This document shows positions 18,961 through 27,979 of a stretch of 64,000 bases of DNA, in pieces. Within the stretch, counting starts at the first letter, position 1, and each line of letters starts with the position of its first letter. A program made the translations under genes and the position numbers. The stretch covers positions 1,550,001 to 1,614,000 of the forward strand of contig NC_007498.2 in assembly GCF_000012885.1 (NCBI RefSeq), in the 5' to 3' direction. Source of the stretch: Syntrophotalea carbinolica DSM 2380. GTDB taxonomy: Bacteria > Desulfobacterota > Desulfuromonadia > Desulfuromonadales > Syntrophotaleaceae. The notes under the pieces are model-generated. The model did not search any database and was not told the DNA's origin. It was given only the letters and a program-made list of their open reading frames with translations.

Positions 18961-19021
18961 GAAGGAGGAAAGCCTCCTGAATGTGGGGCGGCCTGCCCCC
19001 CAAGTGTGGCACGCCACACTT
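18961..19021. repeat. Cluster of three consecutive hairpins
   Basis: In about 60 bases: AGGAGG/CCTCCT (18964-18978), GGGGC/GCCCC (around 18985-18999) and the near-perfect palindrome AAGTGTGGC AC GCCACACTT (19002-19021). It looks like a compact structured element, perhaps REP-like or an RNA; no family recognised. Confidence 0.4.
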
Positions 19022-19159
19022 GCTGTCCACATTTTTCAAGTGGTTAGGGACATTGTCCGTGTGTTCTCTTTAAGGAGAGAGAATCTAATATTTGCTAGCG
19101 TATGACAATATTAGAAGGATTGCCAATTTCAATCTTGAATCGAGCGAATATGTGTTTTT

Positions 19160-19175
19160 TGGCACAGGGATTGCC
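19160..19175 (+). promoter_or_regulatory. Sigma-54 (RpoN) promoter
   Basis: TGGCAC-N5-TTGCC matches the -24/-12 consensus (TGGCAC-N5-TTGCW) except for the last base. It is preceded by a T-rich stretch and lies 93 bases upstream of the CBS gene start. The following sensor gene at 19820 may be read from it too. Confidence 0.6.
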
Positions 19176-19267
19176 TTAATGAAGCTTAAATTTGATAGGT
19201 GCTCTATCTTGCCGCGCAGCTTTTTACTGGTGCTTTTCTTCAGGCAACACAACAGGGAATATTATAC

Positions 19268-19717
19268 ATGAGAATCGCCTCAATCATGACTAAGCGGGTG
19301 GTGACCGTACAGATGGACGACACCCTGCGCTCCATCAACGCCATTTTCTGTAGCGCCAAGTTCAATCATTTGCTGGTTTTGGAAGACGGGGAGCTGGTCG
19401 GCATTATCTCTGACCGCGATCTGCTTAAGGCTACCAGCCCATTTTTGGGCACTGCAGCCGAACGCCCGCAAGACGCTAGCCGCTGGGAACGAAAAGCCCA
19501 TCAAATTATGACCAGGGATCTGATAACCACCCACCCGCACGCTTCGATCAAAGATGCGGTTGAACTGTTATTGAGAAATTCCATTTCCTGTCTGCCAGTC
19601 CTGACAGAGGAAGGCCACGTTGAAGGCATTGTCACCTGGAAGGACCTTATAAGGACCTACATGGGATTACAGGGAGAAGCTACTCTGGAATGTTGTAACT
19701 GCGGAACAATCCTTTAG
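19268..19717 (+). CDS. CBS-domain pair protein
   Basis: A 149-residue protein built of two CBS motifs: IMTKRVVTVQMDDTLRSI ... GIISDRDLL and IMTRDLITTHPHASIKDA ... GIVTWKDLI. CBS pairs bind adenine nucleotides or related ligands and regulate partners. No other domain is attached; the C-terminus ends CCNCGTIL with three Cys, perhaps a metal or redox site. The start at 19268 has AGGGAA upstream and matches the CBS repeat start. It is 102 bases upstream of the large GGDEF-EAL sensor, and a sigma-54 promoter precedes it, so the two may form one nitrogen- or stress-controlled unit. Confidence 0.88.
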   Translation: MRIASIMTKRVVTVQMDDTLRSINAIFCSAKFNHLLVLEDGELVGIISDRDLLKATSPFLGTAAERPQDASRWERKAHQIMTRDLITTHPHASIKDAVELLLRNSISCLPVLTEEGHVEGIVTWKDLIRTYMGLQGEATLECCNCGTIL

Positions 19718-19819
19718 GACAAAGCAACCGATAACAAGCAAAAACCAGCAGCCTACGCAATTCCAAAATGTTTTTGCATTTTAAGAAGTTCACCATGAAC
19801 CTCAAGAATAGGACCTGTA

Positions 19820-22800
19820 ATGGTTTCAGCTCAACTCAATATACTGCTTGTTGAAAACGACCCATCTTATGCCGATGCTATTCGCAATGTATTTTTGGCT
19901 ACATGCCCATCTTGGAATGTTAAGCAGGTAGACACGCTACAGAAGTCTCATCTGCTTATGGCTGGTGAAGTCCCTGATTTGGTTTTAATAGCCATCGATC
20001 TGCACGATGAAAACGCCATCGAAACCTTAACACTTCCCCCCGAAGACGCCCCTTGTCCTATCATTGTAATGGCGACAAAAGTCAAGGAAGACGCAGCAAT
20101 GGAAGTCTTGAAGGCCGGGGCGATGGATTTTATTGTGAAATCTCCCGAAGCTATTCGGGAACTGCCGCACAGGGTGGCCCGTGTTCTGGATCATTGGCGC
20201 GTCAGGCAAGATAATACTCTTCTTGAGATGGAACTTTGCCAAGCCAACCTGATTGTAGACAACAGCCCGGCAGTGCTATTTCATTGGAAAGCGGAAGACG
20301 GTTGGCCGATAGTTTCTGTATCGAAAAATATTTCTCAATTCGGCTATGCGCAGGAAGAGCTCATGTCTGGCGATTTTTCCTATGCAACGCTGGTTCACCC
20401 GAAGGATCTTGATCGACTAGAAGAGGAATTGCAGGCGCAAATTAATCGCGGCGAGAGGATATTTCAGACGGAATACCGGATAATCACCAAGCAGAAAGAG
20501 GTCCGTTGGGTCGATGAAAGAACCTTTGTGGAACGAGATGCTGCTGGGAAAGTCAGCCACTACCAAGGGTTCATTATCGATATCGATGAACGCAAGCGGA
20601 CCGAGTTGGTCATGGCGGCACGTATGCGTCTCCTGCAACTTGCAACCAACAACACCCTCGCCCAACTTCTGGAAGCTACGCTGGATGAGGCCGAGGCGTT
20701 GACCGAAAGCCGAATGGGGTTCTATCACTTCCTCGAAGATGACCAGAAAACCCTTTCTCTACAAGCTTGGTCTAGAAGAACAAAAAGTGATTTCTGCAAC
20801 ATAGAAGGGGCGGGCCTGCACTACCCATTGGAAAAGGCCGGTGTCTGGGTCGATTGCATTCGCGAGCGAAGAGCGGTATTCCACAACGACTATGCCTCGC
20901 TTCCCCACGCCAATGGATTGCCAAAGGGACACCCTCCGATAGTACGGGAATTGGTCGTGCCGGTATTTCGAGGTGAGAAAATTGTGGCTGTTCTTGGGAT
21001 GGCGAACAAAGCAGAAGCTTATACGCAAAGAGATGCGGAGGCAGCCTCCCTTCTGGCCGATTTTGCCTGGACCACTTTAGAGAGAAAGCTTACCGAGGAA
21101 TCCCTCCAGGTCTCCGAACAGAAATACCGCCATATTGTCGATCATGCTCCTTTCGGAATTACTCGCACCACCAGGGATGGCAAGCTAATCAGCGCCAACC
21201 CGGCCATGGCCAATATCCTGAAATACGATTCTTCCCAAGAGCTTTTAGAGACCATTGGTCGCTCCAGCCTTCAGGAGGTAATTTTTTCCAATCCTGCAGA
21301 CCGGGAAGATATGGTGGATAAAGTTATCATCAGCAATTCCTGGTGCCTCCATAACCTGAGCCTGCGTTGCAAAGATGGTAGTTTGGCAACCTGCAGAGTG
21401 CACTCCCGACGATTGTCGGAAAAGGGTAGTCAGAATTGGGAATACGAAAACTTTTTAGAGGACATTACTGAGCAGCTGGAAACGCAGCAGACTCTTCAGA
21501 AGAACAAAAAGAATATCCAACAACTAGCCGAAAACACCGAAGCGGTGCTTTACGAATATAACCTTAGCGATAATAAATGGACTTACATGGCCCCCCAGGT
21601 TGAACGCATTTTCGGGTATAAACCCGAAGATTGGATAGACAACCAGTTTTGGCTGGATCGAGTCCACGAAGCCGACTGGGGAAAAGCGTCACGCGAAGAA
21701 CTGTCAAAATTGAATCAGCAAGAGGCTCATTCTATTGAGTATCGATTTTATAAAAAAGACGGCAGCATTGTCTGGGTGAGAGACATTATTAGGATAGAAA
21801 GCGATGCCGAAAACAAACTGTGTTTGCACGGCTTACTAATCGACATCACTGATAGCAAACAATCGGAAAGCCAGCTAAAAAAGCTAAGTCGAGCTATTGA
21901 GCAAAGCCCTGTTTCAGTTGTTATCACTGACCCTGAAGGTAGAATCGAATATGTGAATCCCAAATTCACGCAGCTCACCGGGTATACTCTGGAGGAGGTT
22001 ATCGCTCAGAATCCGCGTATACTGAAGTCGGGGAATCTCTTGCCGTCTGTCTACGATTCCCTTTGGAAAACTATCACCTCCGGAAAGGAATGGTACGGTG
22101 AGCTAGAAAACAAGCGTAAAGATGGCAGTATCTTTTGGGAGAGCGCCTCCATCTCCCCACTCTTTGACGAATCGGGAAAGATCATTAATTTCATTGGAGT
22201 TAAAGAGGATATCACCCAGCGAAAGCTGAACGAAAAACGCCTGGAATATATGGCGACTCACGACGGGCTGACCGGCTTGGCCAACCGGACTCTGCTCTAT
22301 GATCATCTAGAGATCGCCCTTCATCAATCACAACGATCCAAAAAGCTGGTAGCGGTAATTCTTTTAGATCTAGACCGTTTCAAAGTGATCAACGACAGCC
22401 TAGGTCACTTAGTGGGGGATCAAGTTTTGAAGGCTGTTGGCCAACGGCTGAAGCAATACGTTCGCAGCACCGATACAGTGGCCAGACTTGGTGGAGACGA
22501 ATTTGTGGTGCTGCTGACTGATGTCAGGGACACAACCGCGGCGGGGAAGATCGCCCATAACCTGTTGAGGAAACTGAATGAACCTTTTTTTCTCCATGGG
22601 CGCGAGCTTTACGTTAGTGCCAGCTTTGGTATCTGTCTTTCGGAAACCGACAACGTCGACGGTACCATACTGCTTCGTAATGCCGATATAGCGATGTATA
22701 AGGCAAAGGCGGAAGGTTGCGGGCTATATTTTTATTCTCACGAAATGAACGAACATCTTATTAAGACCCTTGAGATGGAAAATAGCTTGCGACAAGCTTT

Positions 22801-23644
22801 GGAAAAAAACGAATTCCAATTGTATTACCAGCCAAAAGTGGAACATGCAACCGGCCGAATAATCGGATGTGAGGCACTTTTGCGCTGGAGGCATCCGCAG
22901 AGGGGAATGATTCCACCTAGTGAATTCATCCCGCTTGCCGAAGAAACAGGCTTAATTGTGCAAATCGGTCATTGGGTGCTAGCAGAGGCCTGCCGTCAGT
23001 CCAAGATTTGGGAGACAGAGGGGCTGCCGCCACTGACCATGGCCGTCAATATCTCGGCCCGACAGTTTTATCAGGGAGAGAACCTCATCCAGGCGGTCAA
23101 GTCAACTCTGGAGCGTTCTCAACTGGTCCCCTCGCAACTGGAGTTGGAGCTCACTGAAAGCATGGTCATGAAAGATGCCGTCAATGCCGAGCGAACCATG
23201 CGCAAAATAAAACAACTTGGGGTCAGTCTAAGCTTGGATGATTTTGGCACAGGCTATTCAAGTTTAAACTACCTTCGCAGTTTCCCCGTGGATTCTCTTA
23301 AAATCGACCGCTCATTCATTTTGGACATTGCCAGCGACGCCAGCAGCGCCGCAATCCTCAATAGCATCATCGCTATCGCCCACACTCTGGGTTTGCAAAC
23401 CGTAGCTGAAGGCGTTGAAAACAACGATCAACTTGCCCTGGTAGCCAATTGCGGTTGTAATTATATTCAGGGATATCTTTTCAGCCGCCCTTTGCCACCT
23501 GAAGACTTTGTCGCTCTTTTTCTGGCCAATAAAGGGAAGATTGCCACCCCCGAACAAATCTCCTTATGCAAAAATTCTCAGAACACTAACTACTTAAAGC
23601 AAGACAAAATGAATGCTATCCCAATAACATGCCCTCCTTGGTAG
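19820..23644 (+). CDS. REC-PAS-GAF-PAS-PAS-PAS-GGDEF-EAL c-di-GMP enzyme
   Basis: A 1274-residue soluble multi-sensor protein. Approximate order: receiver 8-120, PAS 145-260, GAF 265-420, three further PAS domains 425-810 (with PAC-type endings such as [13 protein letters not shown]), GGDEF 820-985, EAL 995-1240. The cyclase site RLGGDEFVV and an RxxD inhibitory site (RSTD, five residues before GGDEF) are intact; the phosphodiesterase site has [15 protein letters not shown] and EGVE, so both activities look possible. The receiver is unusual: the phosphoacceptor position in [11 protein letters not shown] is Ala and the acidic pocket reads VENDP, while the Thr and Lys remain. It therefore probably does not take phosphate. 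No transmembrane helices are visible. Confidence 0.93.
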   Translation: MVSAQLNILLVENDPSYADAIRNVFLATCPSWNVKQVDTLQKSHLLMAGEVPDLVLIAIDLHDENAIETLTLPPEDAPCPIIVMATKVKEDAAMEVLKAGAMDFIVKSPEAIRELPHRVARVLDHWRVRQDNTLLEMELCQANLIVDNSPAVLFHWKAEDGWPIVSVSKNISQFGYAQEELMSGDFSYATLVHPKDLDRLEEELQAQINRGERIFQTEYRIITKQKEVRWVDERTFVERDAAGKVSHYQGFIIDIDERKRTELVMAARMRLLQLATNNTLAQLLEATLDEAEALTESRMGFYHFLEDDQKTLSLQAWSRRTKSDFCNIEGAGLHYPLEKAGVWVDCIRERRAVFHNDYASLPHANGLPKGHPPIVRELVVPVFRGEKIVAVLGMANKAEAYTQRDAEAASLLADFAWTTLERKLTEESLQVSEQKYRHIVDHAPFGITRTTRDGKLISANPAMANILKYDSSQELLETIGRSSLQEVIFSNPADREDMVDKVIISNSWCLHNLSLRCKDGSLATCRVHSRRLSEKGSQNWEYENFLEDITEQLETQQTLQKNKKNIQQLAENTEAVLYEYNLSDNKWTYMAPQVERIFGYKPEDWIDNQFWLDRVHEADWGKASREELSKLNQQEAHSIEYRFYKKDGSIVWVRDIIRIESDAENKLCLHGLLIDITDSKQSESQLKKLSRAIEQSPVSVVITDPEGRIEYVNPKFTQLTGYTLEEVIAQNPRILKSGNLLPSVYDSLWKTITSGKEWYGELENKRKDGSIFWESASISPLFDESGKIINFIGVKEDITQRKLNEKRLEYMATHDGLTGLANRTLLYDHLEIALHQSQRSKKLVAVILLDLDRFKVINDSLGHLVGDQVLKAVGQRLKQYVRSTDTVARLGGDEFVVLLTDVRDTTAAGKIAHNLLRKLNEPFFLHGRELYVSASFGICLSETDNVDGTILLRNADIAMYKAKAEGCGLYFYSHEMNEHLIKTLEMENSLRQALEKNEFQLYYQPKVEHATGRIIGCEALLRWRHPQRGMIPPSEFIPLAEETGLIVQIGHWVLAEACRQSKIWETEGLPPLTMAVNISARQFYQGENLIQAVKSTLERSQLVPSQLELELTESMVMKDAVNAERTMRKIKQLGVSLSLDDFGTGYSSLNYLRSFPVDSLKIDRSFILDIASDASSAAILNSIIAIAHTLGLQTVAEGVENNDQLALVANCGCNYIQGYLFSRPLPPEDFVALFLANKGKIATPEQISLCKNSQNTNYLKQDKMNAIPITCPPW

Positions 23645-23659
23645 GATATTTTACGCCTG

Positions 23660-23755
23660 AAACTTAGGATTACAGTATGCACAAATAAGACGGCTCCCCC
23701 CTGTTTCAGCCAGTGGCAAGTCGTCTTATTTGTTGTAGCAAAATGTTTGTCGTGG
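23660..23755. repeat. Dispersed intergenic repeat, copy 1
   Basis: About 95 bases resembling 34792-34882. Shared parts include GAAACT-AGGA, GCA, AATAAGACGGCTC, AAGTCGT-TTATTTG and AATGTTTGTC. The centre forms a hairpin (AAATAAGACG / CGTCTTATTT). It lies just after the GGDEF-EAL gene and may act as its terminator. Confidence 0.6.
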
Positions 23756-23884
23756 CGGTTGTCAAGGCAATTGTCGCCTTGAGCCCACCATGGGAACCTA
23801 ACCTGTCTCATATGTTGTGTTGTTGATTTTGAATGTCGTCAGAGTTCAACATTCGGTCATTCTTGCTGACCCTGAATTATAAGA

Positions 23885-23914
23885 AAGTCCCGTCTGGCAA
23901 ATTGGACGGGATTT
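23885..23914 (+). terminator. Terminator-like hairpin, repeated family copy 2
   Basis: Arms AAGTCCCGTC / GACGGGATTT with one G-T pair, then CTGTGTTTTAGAG. Same layout as the hairpins at 18826 and 31396. It stands 40 bases before the ADP-ribosylglycohydrolase-like gene. Confidence 0.5.
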
Positions 23915-23953
23915 CTGTGTTTTAGAGTTTGTCTTCTTTGCTACAATTGAGCT

Positions 23954-25081
23954 ATGAAACCCAAGCAATTGAGTGATACTTCCTTTTTTCCCTTGCATCG
24001 AAACCGCGCCAAGGCGGCGCTTGCGTCACTGTTTGTGGGCGATTCTCTGGCGATGCCGGTACACTGGTATTATAATCCCGACGACATTGAACGCGCATTT
24101 CCTGGCGGTATCCAAAAGCTTGAAGCCGCCCCTGAATTGCATCCTTCGTCGATCATGTCACTCCATTCTACCCGCCAAGGTGGGCGGTCAGGCTGTGGTC
24201 ATCAAGAAGACGGTGAAACTCGGGAAGTTGTCGGCAAGGTGATTCTCAAAGGCCGTCGGCATCTGTGGAATCAGCCCAACCGGCATTACCATCATGGTAT
24301 GCAGGCTGGCGACAATACGCTGAATGCGCACTGTGCACGGGTTTTGATGCGGTCCATCATAACGAACAACGGTTGTTACAATCAGGACCACTTCTTGAAG
24401 TCTTACATCGATTTCATGACCGCCGATCCCCCCAGGCATCGGGACACATATGCCGAATCTTACCACCGTGGCTTTTTTGCCAATTTTATTGCCGGCAAAC
24501 GGCTCAATCAATGCGGTGCCCGAACTCACGATACCCCGTCCATGGGTGGGTTAGTGACCATAGGCCCGCTGGCAATCCACGAATTGCTGCAGGGCTATGA
24601 TTTGGAGCAGGTCAAAGCGGTTTGTAGAAAGCATTTGTTTCTGACCCACCCGGATGATTCACTAGGCCGTATTTGCGATGGCTACGTGGCGCTTATCTCT
24701 GGCCTGCTGATGCGAAAACCCGAGGAGCAGCCTCAGCAATATCTCCTGGTTGCGGCTCAAACCACCCTTGGCATCGATTTAGAAGGCCTGGTAGCTCGCG
24801 CGCGATCGGATCGGGAAGTGGTTGGCGGTAAATATTCCACTGCCTGCTATATTAATGATTCCTGGCCCAGTCTGCTTTACCTTGCCTATAAGTACCTTGA
24901 TGCGCCAAGGGAAGCGCTATTGGCCAATACCAACCTGGGTGGAGAAAATGCGCACCGTGGGGCTGTGCTGGGAGGGATTGTCAGTCTGGCATCCAGCCGG
25001 ACGGTCGATGAATGGTTTTCGCAATTATTGGAACATCAAGCCATCGAGTCAGAGATAAATGCACTCATAACACCTCCCTGA
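23954..25081 (+). CDS. ADP-ribosylglycohydrolase family protein
   Basis: A 375-residue all-helical ARH-fold protein. N-terminal GDSLAMPVHWYY, the internal GDNTLNAHC and a C-terminal NTNLGGENAHRG followed by AVLGGI mark the family, which removes ADP-ribose from proteins or small molecules in well-studied members. Here the usual C-terminal GGDTDT metal motif reads GGENAHRG, so one metal-binding Asp is replaced by Glu and the next by Ala; the substrate or chemistry may differ. The ribosome site is weak (TTGAGCT before the ATG). The DoxX gene follows at 60 bases on the same strand. Confidence 0.85.
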   Translation: MKPKQLSDTSFFPLHRNRAKAALASLFVGDSLAMPVHWYYNPDDIERAFPGGIQKLEAAPELHPSSIMSLHSTRQGGRSGCGHQEDGETREVVGKVILKGRRHLWNQPNRHYHHGMQAGDNTLNAHCARVLMRSIITNNGCYNQDHFLKSYIDFMTADPPRHRDTYAESYHRGFFANFIAGKRLNQCGARTHDTPSMGGLVTIGPLAIHELLQGYDLEQVKAVCRKHLFLTHPDDSLGRICDGYVALISGLLMRKPEEQPQQYLLVAAQTTLGIDLEGLVARARSDREVVGGKYSTACYINDSWPSLLYLAYKYLDAPREALLANTNLGGENAHRGAVLGGIVSLASSRTVDEWFSQLLEHQAIESEINALITPP

Positions 25082-25140
25082 CATCATCGGGAAAGTCGAT
25101 GCGGGACACCTTCTCTTTTTACAACAATGAAGGGGGCAAC

Positions 25141-25503
25141 ATGGATCAGTTAAAAGTAATATGCCAGCTCATCATTGCTTTGGGTATTTTCAACGTGTGG
25201 GTGCTCCGTTTCGGTAAAGAGACTGTATGGCGGGGTGGGACAGCCAAGAACATGAGAGAAGAGTTTGAGGCTTACGGCTTGCCTTTTGTTTTTATGATAA
25301 CGATTGGTTTGCTGAAAATTATGTTGGCGATACTGCTGATCGTGGGCATCTGGGTTCCGGCGGTAACCCGGTTCGCTGCGTTCGGTTTAGCCATTCTGAT
25401 GTCCGGAGCCGTAGGGATGCATTTGAAGATCAACGATCCCATAAAAAAATCTTTGCCGGCGATGAGCATGCTGGCGCTGTCCCTCATCGTGGCCCTCGGG
25501 TGA
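25141..25503 (+). CDS. DoxX-like small membrane protein
   Basis: A 120-residue protein with four predicted membrane helices: CQLIIALGIFNVWVLRF, FVFMITIGLLKIMLAILLIV, VTRFAAFGLAILMSGAVGM and SMLALSLIVALG. The arrangement and the KINDP loop fit DoxX/DoxX_2 proteins, linked to redox or oxidative-stress functions in some bacteria. GGGGGC lies before the ATG at 25141; the same frame begins upstream inside the previous gene but without a start signal. Likely co-transcribed with the upstream gene. Confidence 0.7.
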   Translation: MDQLKVICQLIIALGIFNVWVLRFGKETVWRGGTAKNMREEFEAYGLPFVFMITIGLLKIMLAILLIVGIWVPAVTRFAAFGLAILMSGAVGMHLKINDPIKKSLPAMSMLALSLIVALG

Positions 25504-25710
25504 GTGATTGAGGAAATAGTCGTCAGCGCAAACTGAATCCTCGATAGAAGCACAACGTCCAAGGGTTTCCCTTTGGGTTGGAGGTAAAATCAGTATGAAA
25601 AAAATGCAAAAAATACGGCGATGCTTTTGAAGTATGCCCGCGTTAAATTTAAAGTCATACTCGTTAACCAACCCTTAAAGTTTTTAAGCAAGATTTGAAG
25701 AAGTCCCTTA

Positions 25711-26631
25711 TCAATACACTGCCTGCCAAGGAGGCAAACCCAGTTCTTGCTGCAGTTTAACCACTGCCAATTCTTTGGCCTTGGCCTCAACATCGATGGT
25801 TGCGTCGAGCTGTTTCCATTCCGTGGGAAAATCATCGATATCAATATAATCGGCATGGGGTTTCGGCTTTTTGTTCCAGCCGTGTTTCGGCGACGAAATA
25901 TGAAAAAGCGGTTCGCGCTTGTGCTGTTGCCAAGTCTGTAGGCAGGCTTCAGTTGCTTCGGCCAAAGACAGATCATCGGGGTTGCAGCGATGGTGATGCA
26001 CGTCGTAAACCAGTGGGATAGAAAGCTGTTCGCATATCGGAAAAAGATCTTGAACCGTATAGGTATGATCGTCATTTTCCAAGGTCAGACGACTGCGGAC
26101 AGCTTTGGGAAGTAACGATACCTGTTCCGCGAGTCTGGCGAGTGCACTCCTTTTGTCGCCGTAAGCGCCTCCTCCGTGGATGTTGATAGCATCGGCACCG
26201 ATGAGGGAAGCCAGCATCGCCTGGTATTCGAGGTCTTTGATGGAGGCAGAGGTGACCTCTGGGCGGGGACTGGAAAGCAGGGTGAACTGGTCGGGGTGAA
26301 AACTGAGTCGCAAATTATATCTATCTTTGATCTTTTTTACCGAGGTCAGCTTGGTATATATCTCTTCCCCGTTCGGTAGTTCTTCGATGCTGTAGCCGAC
26401 CTCTGGGTGGGTATAGAGGGGTAGCAGGTTGGAGCAGACCCGAAAAGCGCCAATCCCTAGCCGGTGGACTTCCTCCACTGCCGTGACCAAGGAATGCGCG
26501 TTTTTAAGGCAGAGCCTATCGAGGCGGTTCAACTGCTCGATACGGTCAAGTTTCTTCAGGGCCTTGGCGGTTGTCCTTTTAAAATGTATGGGGGCCTGTC
26601 TGAATTGGCAGCAAAGTCCCAAACGTATCAT
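25711..26631 (-). CDS. uvsE: UV damage endonuclease UvsE
   Basis: A 306-residue TIM-barrel nuclease of the UVDE family, which nicks DNA 5' to UV photoproducts in a light-independent repair route. Motifs seen: LGLCCQF at the N-terminus, LSFHPDQF (metal-binding His), INIHGGGAYGDK, LENDDHTYT, YDVHHHRCNP and HISSPKHGWN, which carry the His/Glu/Asp metal ligands. Length agrees with Deinococcus-type UvsE. The start at 26631 is plausible as the MIRLGLCC motif is N-terminal in the family. It ends beside the DoxX gene in convergent orientation. Confidence 0.94.
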   Translation of the reverse strand: MIRLGLCCQFRQAPIHFKRTTAKALKKLDRIEQLNRLDRLCLKNAHSLVTAVEEVHRLGIGAFRVCSNLLPLYTHPEVGYSIEELPNGEEIYTKLTSVKKIKDRYNLRLSFHPDQFTLLSSPRPEVTSASIKDLEYQAMLASLIGADAINIHGGGAYGDKRSALARLAEQVSLLPKAVRSRLTLENDDHTYTVQDLFPICEQLSIPLVYDVHHHRCNPDDLSLAEATEACLQTWQQHKREPLFHISSPKHGWNKKPKPHADYIDIDDFPTEWKQLDATIDVEAKAKELAVVKLQQELGLPPWQAVY

Positions 26632-26755
26632 TGGCAGCTAGTCCAGTCTGCTAAGGTTGTTAGTTAGGAAATTCTACCATACCGCTAACCCATGCGGCCT
26701 TTGTCAAGCCTCAGATATACTGAAGCAAAAAGAAAAGTGAATCGAACCCGGTTTG

Positions 26756-27628
26756 TTAGACACTCTTGGCCTGCTGAAAATACTGCCTCTCGAATTCGAC
26801 CGGGGAGAGGTTGCCGTTGTTGCCGTGGCGGCGGACCGGGTTGTAAAACATTTCTATGTAGTCGAAGACATCCCGGCGGGCGTCCTCACGGGTTTTGTAG
26901 ATTCTGCGTTTGATCCGTTCGCGTTTTAGTAACTGGAAGAAACTCTCGGCTACCGCATTGTCGTAGCAGTTGCCGCGCCGGCTCATGCTGCAAACCAGCC
27001 TGTGTGCTTTCAAAAAACTCTGCCAGTCGCCGCTGGTGTACTGGGTGCCTTGGTCCGAGTGAATCAGGACCTCGTTCTCCGGTTTGCGTCGCCACATAGC
27101 CATTAGCAGAGCCTTCAGCGCCAGATCGGCATGCATCTGTGGCTGCATGGACCAGCCCACGACCTGGCGGTTGAACAGGTCGATCACGACGGCCAGAAAC
27201 AGCCAGCCTTCGTAGGTGCGGATATAGGTGATATCTGTAACCCAAACCTGATTTGGCTTCCCGGCCTCGAAGTTCTGGTTGAGGTGATTGTCGGCCAAAA
27301 CAGAGACTTTGCCGTTTTGGGGGCGCGGCTTGCGGTATCCGACCTGGGCCTTGATGCCGGCCTGCTTCATGATGCGGGCTACCCGATTCCGGCCACAGGT
27401 TTCCCCGAGTTCCCGAAGGTCGTCATGGATTTTGCGATAACCGTAGATGCAGCCACTTTCCAGCCAGGCTTGCTTGATGAGTCCCGTAAGTCGCTTGTCC
27501 TCCTTTTGCCGAGGGGACTTGGGCTGTTTGCTCCAGGCATAGTAACCGCTGCGATGGACGCTCATCATGCGGCAAAGGGTGCGCAAGGGAAACTGTTCTT
27601 GATGCGCCCGGATGAAGGCGTACCTCAC
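26756..27628 (-). CDS. IS3-family transposase OrfB (IS A)
   Basis: The 290-residue integrase-like half of an IS3 transposase. After an N-terminal HTH_21-type helper region (YRKIHDDLRELG) come the DDE catalytic residues: WVTDITYI, IHSDQGTQYTS, and the Glu in DNAVAESFFQLLKRE. The frame overlaps orfA by four bases. In IS3 elements the active protein is an OrfAB fusion made by -1 frameshifting; here the slippery A-AAA-AAG lies at 27658-27664, and the new frame runs open into OrfB at RYAFIRAHQE. Confidence 0.94.
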   Translation of the reverse strand: MRYAFIRAHQEQFPLRTLCRMMSVHRSGYYAWSKQPKSPRQKEDKRLTGLIKQAWLESGCIYGYRKIHDDLRELGETCGRNRVARIMKQAGIKAQVGYRKPRPQNGKVSVLADNHLNQNFEAGKPNQVWVTDITYIRTYEGWLFLAVVIDLFNRQVVGWSMQPQMHADLALKALLMAMWRRKPENEVLIHSDQGTQYTSGDWQSFLKAHRLVCSMSRRGNCYDNAVAESFFQLLKRERIKRRIYKTREDARRDVFDYIEMFYNPVRRHGNNGNLSPVEFERQYFQQAKSV

Positions 27629-27903
27629 TGGGACTCTTTGGCGAAGTACGCGGTGGCCTTTTTTAGGATGTCTCGTTCTTCGGTGACGCGCTTGAGCTCC
27701 TTGCGAAGGCGGTTGATCTCAGCCTGCTGGTCATCGACCTTAGCCGCATGGGTCGGGCCTTGGCTGTATTTTTTGATCCAGGCGTAAAGGCTGTGGGCAT
27801 TCACACCCAAACGCCGGGCAACTTCGGAAGCGGAATAGCCGCATTCCGTGACTTGCTTGACGGCTTCGATCTTGAACTCTTCGGTGTAACGTTTGCTGCT
27901 CAT
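27625..27903 (-). CDS. IS3-family OrfA (IS A)
   Basis: A 92-residue DNA-binding protein with a helix-turn-helix (CGYSASEVARRLGVNAHSLYAW) split here by function only, followed by a leucine-zipper-like coiled coil (EINRLRKELKRVTEERDILK). It binds the IS ends and contributes the N-terminus of the OrfAB fusion. The CTA-AAA-AAG stretch encoding LKK is the probable frameshift site. Confidence 0.92.
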   Translation of the reverse strand: MSSKRYTEEFKIEAVKQVTECGYSASEVARRLGVNAHSLYAWIKKYSQGPTHAAKVDDQQAEINRLRKELKRVTEERDILKKATAYFAKESQ

Positions 27904-27979
27904 GGGTCCCTCCTGAAGTCTGATTTTTTTATACCTCAGGAGTGTCTACAAAACTAGGGGCGATTCAAAGGAGGTAGTA

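Larger units (their letters stand above)
18627..19159. other. Structured spacer upstream of the CBS gene
   Basis: About 530 bases with no gene I can support. It holds a terminator-like hairpin of a repeated family (18826-18858), a cluster of three hairpins (18961-19021) and then AT-rich sequence leading to the sigma-54 site. A short structured RNA is possible. Confidence 0.4.
26738..27967 (-). mobile_element. IS3-family insertion sequence A
   Basis: A complete 1230-base element. Inverted ends start TGAATCG and share the GACACTC segment about 25 bases in (left end read on plus, right end on minus). Both sides carry AAG, a 3-base target duplication (26735-26737 and 27968-27970). It contains orfA and orfB in the typical overlapping arrangement. 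Both frames are open, so it may still move. Confidence 0.92.

Noticed and set aside
19002-19021. TGGCACG within the palindrome considered as a second sigma-54 site
   Set aside because: Distance to the following TTGC is two bases too long for the -24/-12 spacing.
23590-23811. Minus-strand frame over the dispersed repeat, similar to one at 34737-34922
   Set aside because: Similarity comes from the repeat itself; no start signals and the stem is better explained as RNA or DNA structure.
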